Of a stretch of 6,909 bases of DNA, positions 4,202-6,909 are shown one piece after another. The stretch lies in NCBI GenBank assembly GCA_021775385.1, contig JAJFHW010000067.1, positions 1 through 6,909 on the forward strand, written 5' to 3'. The number at the start of each line of letters is the position of its first letter. Position 1 is the first letter of the stretch. The position numbers and the translations under genes were made by a program. A model generated the notes under the pieces. That model saw only the letters and a list, made by a program, of their open reading frames with translations. It had not been told where the DNA came from and made no database searches. This stretch comes from Hyphomicrobiales bacterium. GTDB lineage: Bacteria > Pseudomonadota > Alphaproteobacteria > Rhizobiales > HXMU1428-3.

Positions 4202-5827
4202 ATGACGGAAAATATCTTTGAAAAAAATTTGGATAAAAATCCAGCAAACTATCAACCTCTCACACCGCTTTCTTTGTTTGAGAGAACTGCAGCGATTTTC
4301 CCTGAGCATGTAGCCATCATTCATGGTGAAAGCCGGATAACTTATGCTGAATATTATAAACGCAGTATTAAGCTTGCAAGTGCCATCAGCCAGCAGGGCA
4401 TCAGTAAAGGCGACACAGTCTCGGTTATGTTGTCCAACACACCATCTATGTTAGAGGCCCATATGGCAGCGCCAATGGCCGGTGCCGTTCTCCACACTAT
4501 GAACACACGTTTGGACGCAGAAATTATTGCGTTTCAAATGGATCATGCAGAAACAAAATTGCTGATTACTGATTTAGAATTTTCACCGGTCATGAAAGCT
4601 GCTTTAGAGCTTTGCAAATCAAAACCAATAGTTATTGATTATGTCGATCCTGAATTTGAAATAGAAGGAGAGCGACTTTCATCATTTGAGTATGAGGACT
4701 TTTTACAAAAAGGTGATGAGGCATTTCAATGGAAAATGCCAGATGATGAATGGGATGCAATCTCGGTTAGTTATACGTCTGGCACAACAGGCAATCCAAA
4801 AGGTGTTGTCTATCATCATCGCGGTGCGACATTAATGTGTTATAGCAATAATTTGGCCGCAGACCTTGGAACACATCCTGTCTATTTATGGACATTGCCG
4901 ATGTTTCACTGCAATGGGTGGTGTTTTCCCTGGACAATTGCAACTGTTGCTGGAACACATGTTTGTCTGCGCTGGGTCCGGGCAAAAGCAATTTATGACG
5001 CATTAGCAGATCATAAAGTTACCCATATGTGCGGTGCCCCAATTGTCATGTCGGCAATGATGAGTGCTTCAGATGAAGAAAAACGCAATTTAGAACAACA
5101 AGTGTCCTTTGTAGCAGCAGCAGCCCCGCCGCCAGAGTCAGTTTTGCGTGCAATGACTGAAGCTGGTTTTAAGGTTGTTCACGTCTATGGCTTAACCGAA
5201 ACATATGGACCCGCCACCATAAATGCATGGAAAAGTAAATGGGATGATTTACCATTAGAAGATAGAACCACAAAAATGGCGCGCCAAGGGGTTAGCTACC
5301 CGGCTTTAGAGGGGCTCACCATCATGGACCCCGCCACAATGAAGGAAGTACCCAAAGATGGTGAAACCATGGGAGAGGTCATGTTCCGTGGAAATATTGT
5401 CATGAAAGGTTATTTGAAAAACCCAGAAGCCACTGACCAAGCGTTCGCTGGGGGGTGGTTCCACTCAGGGGACTTAGGTGTTCTATATGATGATGGTTAT
5501 ATCCAACTCAAGGACCGCTCTAAAGATGTCATCATTTCTGGTGGAGAAAATATCTCCTCAATTGAGGTGGAGAATATTTTATTCAAACATGATCGTGTAA
5601 CAGCTGCCGCTGTCGTTGGTATGCCAGATGAGAAATGGGGTGAAACCCCGTGTGCATTTATAGAGCTAAGCGAAGGCCCAGAACTAAGCGAAAATGATCT
5701 GATTGAATTTTGCCGAGATAATATGGCCCGCTTTAAATGCCCAAAACGGATTGTTTTTGGTGAGTTACCCAAAACGTCTACCGGTAAAATCCAAAAATTT
5801 AAACTAAGAGAACATTTTAAAACTTAA
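4202..5827 (+). CDS. AMP-forming acyl-CoA synthetase (DmdB/FadD-like)
   Basis: This 541-residue ANL-superfamily enzyme would convert a carboxylic acid, ATP and CoA to acyl-CoA, AMP and PPi in the cytoplasm. The ATP-binding loop is YTSGTTGNPKGV (191-202). The A5 motif is VYGLTETYGP (328-337). The hinge region is GWFHSGDLG through DRSKDVIISGGENIS (418-452). The C-terminal PKTSTGKIQK (523-532) carries the adenylation lysine K529. The segment WTLPMFHCNGWCFPW resembles medium-chain and methylmercaptopropionate-CoA ligases (DmdB group); chain-length preference cannot be decided, and no DMSP genes are visible. The start is ATG 4202, preceded by AAGAG at 4191-4195. A GTG at 4178 is in frame but belongs to the conserved tail of element C, so the 549-residue version is rejected. 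The gene stands alone, with a leader made of repeat array 2 and element C and a strong terminator behind it. Confidence 0.93.
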   Translation: MTENIFEKNLDKNPANYQPLTPLSLFERTAAIFPEHVAIIHGESRITYAEYYKRSIKLASAISQQGISKGDTVSVMLSNTPSMLEAHMAAPMAGAVLHTMNTRLDAEIIAFQMDHAETKLLITDLEFSPVMKAALELCKSKPIVIDYVDPEFEIEGERLSSFEYEDFLQKGDEAFQWKMPDDEWDAISVSYTSGTTGNPKGVVYHHRGATLMCYSNNLAADLGTHPVYLWTLPMFHCNGWCFPWTIATVAGTHVCLRWVRAKAIYDALADHKVTHMCGAPIVMSAMMSASDEEKRNLEQQVSFVAAAAPPPESVLRAMTEAGFKVVHVYGLTETYGPATINAWKSKWDDLPLEDRTTKMARQGVSYPALEGLTIMDPATMKEVPKDGETMGEVMFRGNIVMKGYLKNPEATDQAFAGGWFHSGDLGVLYDDGYIQLKDRSKDVIISGGENISSIEVENILFKHDRVTAAAVVGMPDEKWGETPCAFIELSEGPELSENDLIEFCRDNMARFKCPKRIVFGELPKTSTGKIQKFKLREHFKT

Positions 5828-5838
5828 ATAAAGTTGAA

Positions 5839-5879
5839 AAAAGCGAGAGCGTTTTTTATTTTAAAATCCTCTCGTTTTT
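5839..5879 (+). terminator. Intrinsic terminator of the acyl-CoA synthetase gene
   Basis: CGAGAG (5844-5849) pairs with CTCTCG (5869-5874), and the stem extends outward through A-T pairs and one G-T pair (from 5839 to 5879). A run of five T follows the CTCTCG arm. The loop contains the small palindrome ATTTTAAAAT. It begins about a dozen bases after the stop codon. Confidence 0.75.
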
Positions 5880-6092
5880 ATTTTCATTCTAAAGTTTTTC
5901 AAAAATATGGTTCAAATTTTTTGATTATCCTTCCTTTCTCCCATCACAAAAAAAGATACAAATTTTCTATCAATTTCACATTCAGATCAAAGTTTGAAAT
6001 ATTCGAAAACCAAACCCTCCCCTCCTTGTAAGAAACGGCAAGGGTTAAAATAGAAGACGACAAATTAACCAGTTTAAGGTAAATTTAGCTAT
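5880..6092. other. AT-rich intergenic region upstream of the phasin leader
   Basis: I see no gene here. A TTG-initiated open frame crossing it starts inside the terminator and has a low-complexity Phe/Lys/Ser composition, so it is not believed. The right end (about 6065-6092) is a plausible place for the phasin promoter, with TTAACC and a TATATA stretch, but the spacing is poor and no firm promoter can be called. Confidence 0.4.
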
Positions 6093-6184
6093 ATATTGAA
6101 GGAGTTACAGAGCCGTTCAATATTCTTAAATTCACACCACCATCATCTTTTATTGATAAGGGAAGTGTTATGGAATTTAAGAAT
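6093..6184 (+). promoter_or_regulatory. Nested inverted repeats in the phasin leader
   Basis: Two perfect inverted repeats overlap by two bases. ATATTGAA (6093-6100) pairs with TTCAATAT (6116-6123), enclosing the Shine-Dalgarno-like GGAG. ATTCTTAAATTC (6122-6133) pairs with GAATTTAAGAAT (6173-6184), enclosing AAGGGAAG (6158-6165) and an ATG at 6170. The second motif recurs imperfectly near 6220-6237 (TTATGGGATTTAAGAAAG), which could compete for the same partner. The layout suits an RNA leader or a paired operator. No PhaR-like TGCA site is evident. Confidence 0.35.
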
Positions 6185-6316
6185 GAGATAAATCAATACA
6201 TCCCTCCCCTGAATGCTTTATGGGATTTAAGAAAGATTTTTCGCCAAACCAAATCAATAAATCTAAAGTCGGAAGATGAATGTCATGACAACAAAATCAA
6301 GAAAAAATCTGGATAA
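6170..6316 (+). CDS. Possible 48-residue upstream ORF overlapping the phasin gene
   Basis: ATG 6170 is preceded by AAGGGAAG (6158-6165) at good spacing, the best-looking ribosome site in this leader. The frame runs 48 codons to TAA at 6314-6316 and overlaps the phasin start in another frame by about 32 bases. The product begins MEFKNEINQYIPPLNALWDL and ends in a Lys-rich tail; it matches no family I know and has no signal peptide. The start of the overlap could allow translational coupling. The Lys/Asn-rich composition is what AT-rich DNA gives by chance, so a real protein is uncertain; a regulatory leader ORF is the main alternative. Confidence 0.3.
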   Translation: MEFKNEINQYIPPLNALWDLRKIFRQTKSINLKSEDECHDNKIKKKSG

Positions 6317-6659
6317 CCAAACAGCAGAGCAAGCACGTGATTTTGCTAAGCAAAAAATATCCGAAGTTAAAGGCGCACAAGAAAACATCTTAGCCGCCAT
6401 CACCAAAGCTCAAGAAGCCGCTATAGAGGCATCAGCCCTTAAAAATAACGAAGGTGTTGTAGAGCTGAATAAAAAAGCGTTAGATTTCACAAAATCAAAT
6501 ATCGCAAGCAGTTTTGAATTAGCAACAAAGATGGTTGACGTAAATGATATGACTGAATTGTTTGAACTTCAAAAAAAGTTCGTAACGAAACAACTTGATG
6601 ACTATACCGAACAGGCCAAGCAGCTGACCGATTTGGCTAGCAAAACAATAAAAAAATAA
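6285..6659 (+). CDS. Phasin family protein (PHA granule-associated)
   Basis: This 124-residue protein coats polyhydroxyalkanoate granules and would stabilise them in the cytoplasm. It has no Cys or Trp, is Ala/Lys/Glu-rich, and should be almost wholly helical, as phasin_2-type proteins are. The typical stretch is LDFTKSNIASSFELATKMVDVNDMTEL followed by FELQKKFVTKQLDDYTEQAKQLTDLASKT (about residues 62-121). The start is taken as ATG 6285 because GGAAG at 6271-6275 sits 9 nt upstream; the in-frame ATG at 6276 directly abuts that site and would leave no spacing. The convergent phaZ tail beyond the terminator supports a role in PHA metabolism. The long leader, with inverted repeats and a possible upstream ORF, suggests post-transcriptional control (inference). 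Confidence 0.85.
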   Translation: MTTKSRKNLDNQTAEQARDFAKQKISEVKGAQENILAAITKAQEAAIEASALKNNEGVVELNKKALDFTKSNIASSFELATKMVDVNDMTELFELQKKFVTKQLDDYTEQAKQLTDLASKTIKK

Positions 6660-6697
6660 GACGTAAAGATATAAAATTATAAAATCATGACGGCATT

Positions 6698-6731
6698 AAA
6701 AAAGCAGCGCTAGTATTAGCGCTGCTTTTTT
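6698..6731 (+). terminator. Strong symmetric terminator between phasin and phaZ
   Basis: GCAGCGCTA (6704-6712) and TAGCGCTGC (6717-6725) form a perfect 9-bp stem with a 4-nt loop, flanked by A6 on the left and T6 on the right. The symmetry means it can end transcription from both sides, serving the phasin gene on plus and phaZ on minus. Confidence 0.9.
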
Positions 6732-6762
6732 ATTTTATATTTGGAAACCATTACATCAAAAT

Positions 6763-6909
6763 TTATGCCGTCGCATTCAAGCCAATACGGCGCTTCGCAC
6801 TGATTTTCGATGGCTCGTGTGACTTAATAAATTTGTGCAACTCAGGAAAAATAAATTTTCTAAACCGTGAGCCGTTAAATACTCCATAATGACCAACTCC
6901 AGGTTGTAC
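6763..6909 (-). CDS. phaZ: C-terminal end of an intracellular PHA depolymerase (partial)
   Basis: The last 48 codons of a minus-strand gene run off the window edge and end at TAA (6763-6765). The visible residues start VQPGVGHYGVFNGSRFRKF and continue IFPELHKFIKSHEPSKISAKRR. GVGHYGVFNG followed by a helical segment with a Pro and hydrophobic tail is the familiar C-terminus of intracellular poly(3-hydroxybutyrate) depolymerases (PHB_depo_C); the His of GHYGVF is the expected catalytic histidine. The enzyme degrades PHA stored in granules. Its position opposite the phasin gene supports the assignment. Only the tail is seen, so an alternative alpha/beta-hydrolase of the PHA synthase/depolymerase group cannot be ruled out. 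Confidence 0.75.
   Translation of the reverse strand, partial: VQPGVGHYGVFNGSRFRKFIFPELHKFIKSHEPSKISAKRRIGLNATA

Noticed and set aside
5834..6031. 65-codon TTG-started open frame after the acyl-CoA synthetase gene.
   Set aside because: It begins inside the terminator, has low-complexity AT-driven composition, and lacks a ribosome site.

Overview
The window reads as chromosomal DNA of an AT-rich alphaproteobacterium. The XerC-type recombinase, TlyA, YjbQ, a DmdB-like acyl-CoA synthetase, a phasin_2-type phasin and the tail of an intracellular PHA depolymerase are a typical alphaproteobacterial set. The genus cannot be named from the sequence alone.

Layout. 1-198: tandem array of a short hairpin repeat. 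245-481: small secreted Cys-rich protein. 575-1039: secreted four-Cys protein, with a probable terminator behind it. 1104-1207: first copy (A) of a GC-rich multi-stem element. 1224-2171 (minus): xerC. 2238-2272: single hairpin repeat, then element copy B (2298-2414), then tlyA (2430-3194). 3232-3666 (minus): yjbQ, convergent with tlyA. 3864-4056: second hairpin array, then element copy C (4073-4185), then a long AMP-forming acyl-CoA synthetase gene (4202-5827) with a strong terminator. 5880-6284: AT-rich leader with nested inverted repeats and a possible 48-codon upstream ORF. 6285-6659: phasin. 6698-6731: symmetric terminator shared with the convergent phaZ tail (6763-6909, minus).

How the genes fit together. 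The right third concerns carbon storage: the phasin coats PHA granules and PhaZ degrades the polymer, while the acyl-CoA synthetase activates carboxylic acids that could feed beta-oxidation or PHA precursor pools (inference). xerC, tlyA and yjbQ are housekeeping-type genes with no obvious joint pathway.

The most unusual content is non-coding. Two families of structured repeats occupy the intergenic spaces. One is a hairpin of about 20 nt (GTTGC, loop TAGTGG, GCAAC, then TGAA) present in nine recognisable copies plus fragments. The other is an element of about 105-117 bp with three or four stems and near-constant single-stranded blocks. In both families the stem sequences differ between copies while pairing is kept, which is the signature of selection on folded RNA or single-stranded DNA. 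In two of three cases a hairpin repeat lies just upstream of the large element, which then ends 15-16 nt before a start codon. I do not recognise either family.
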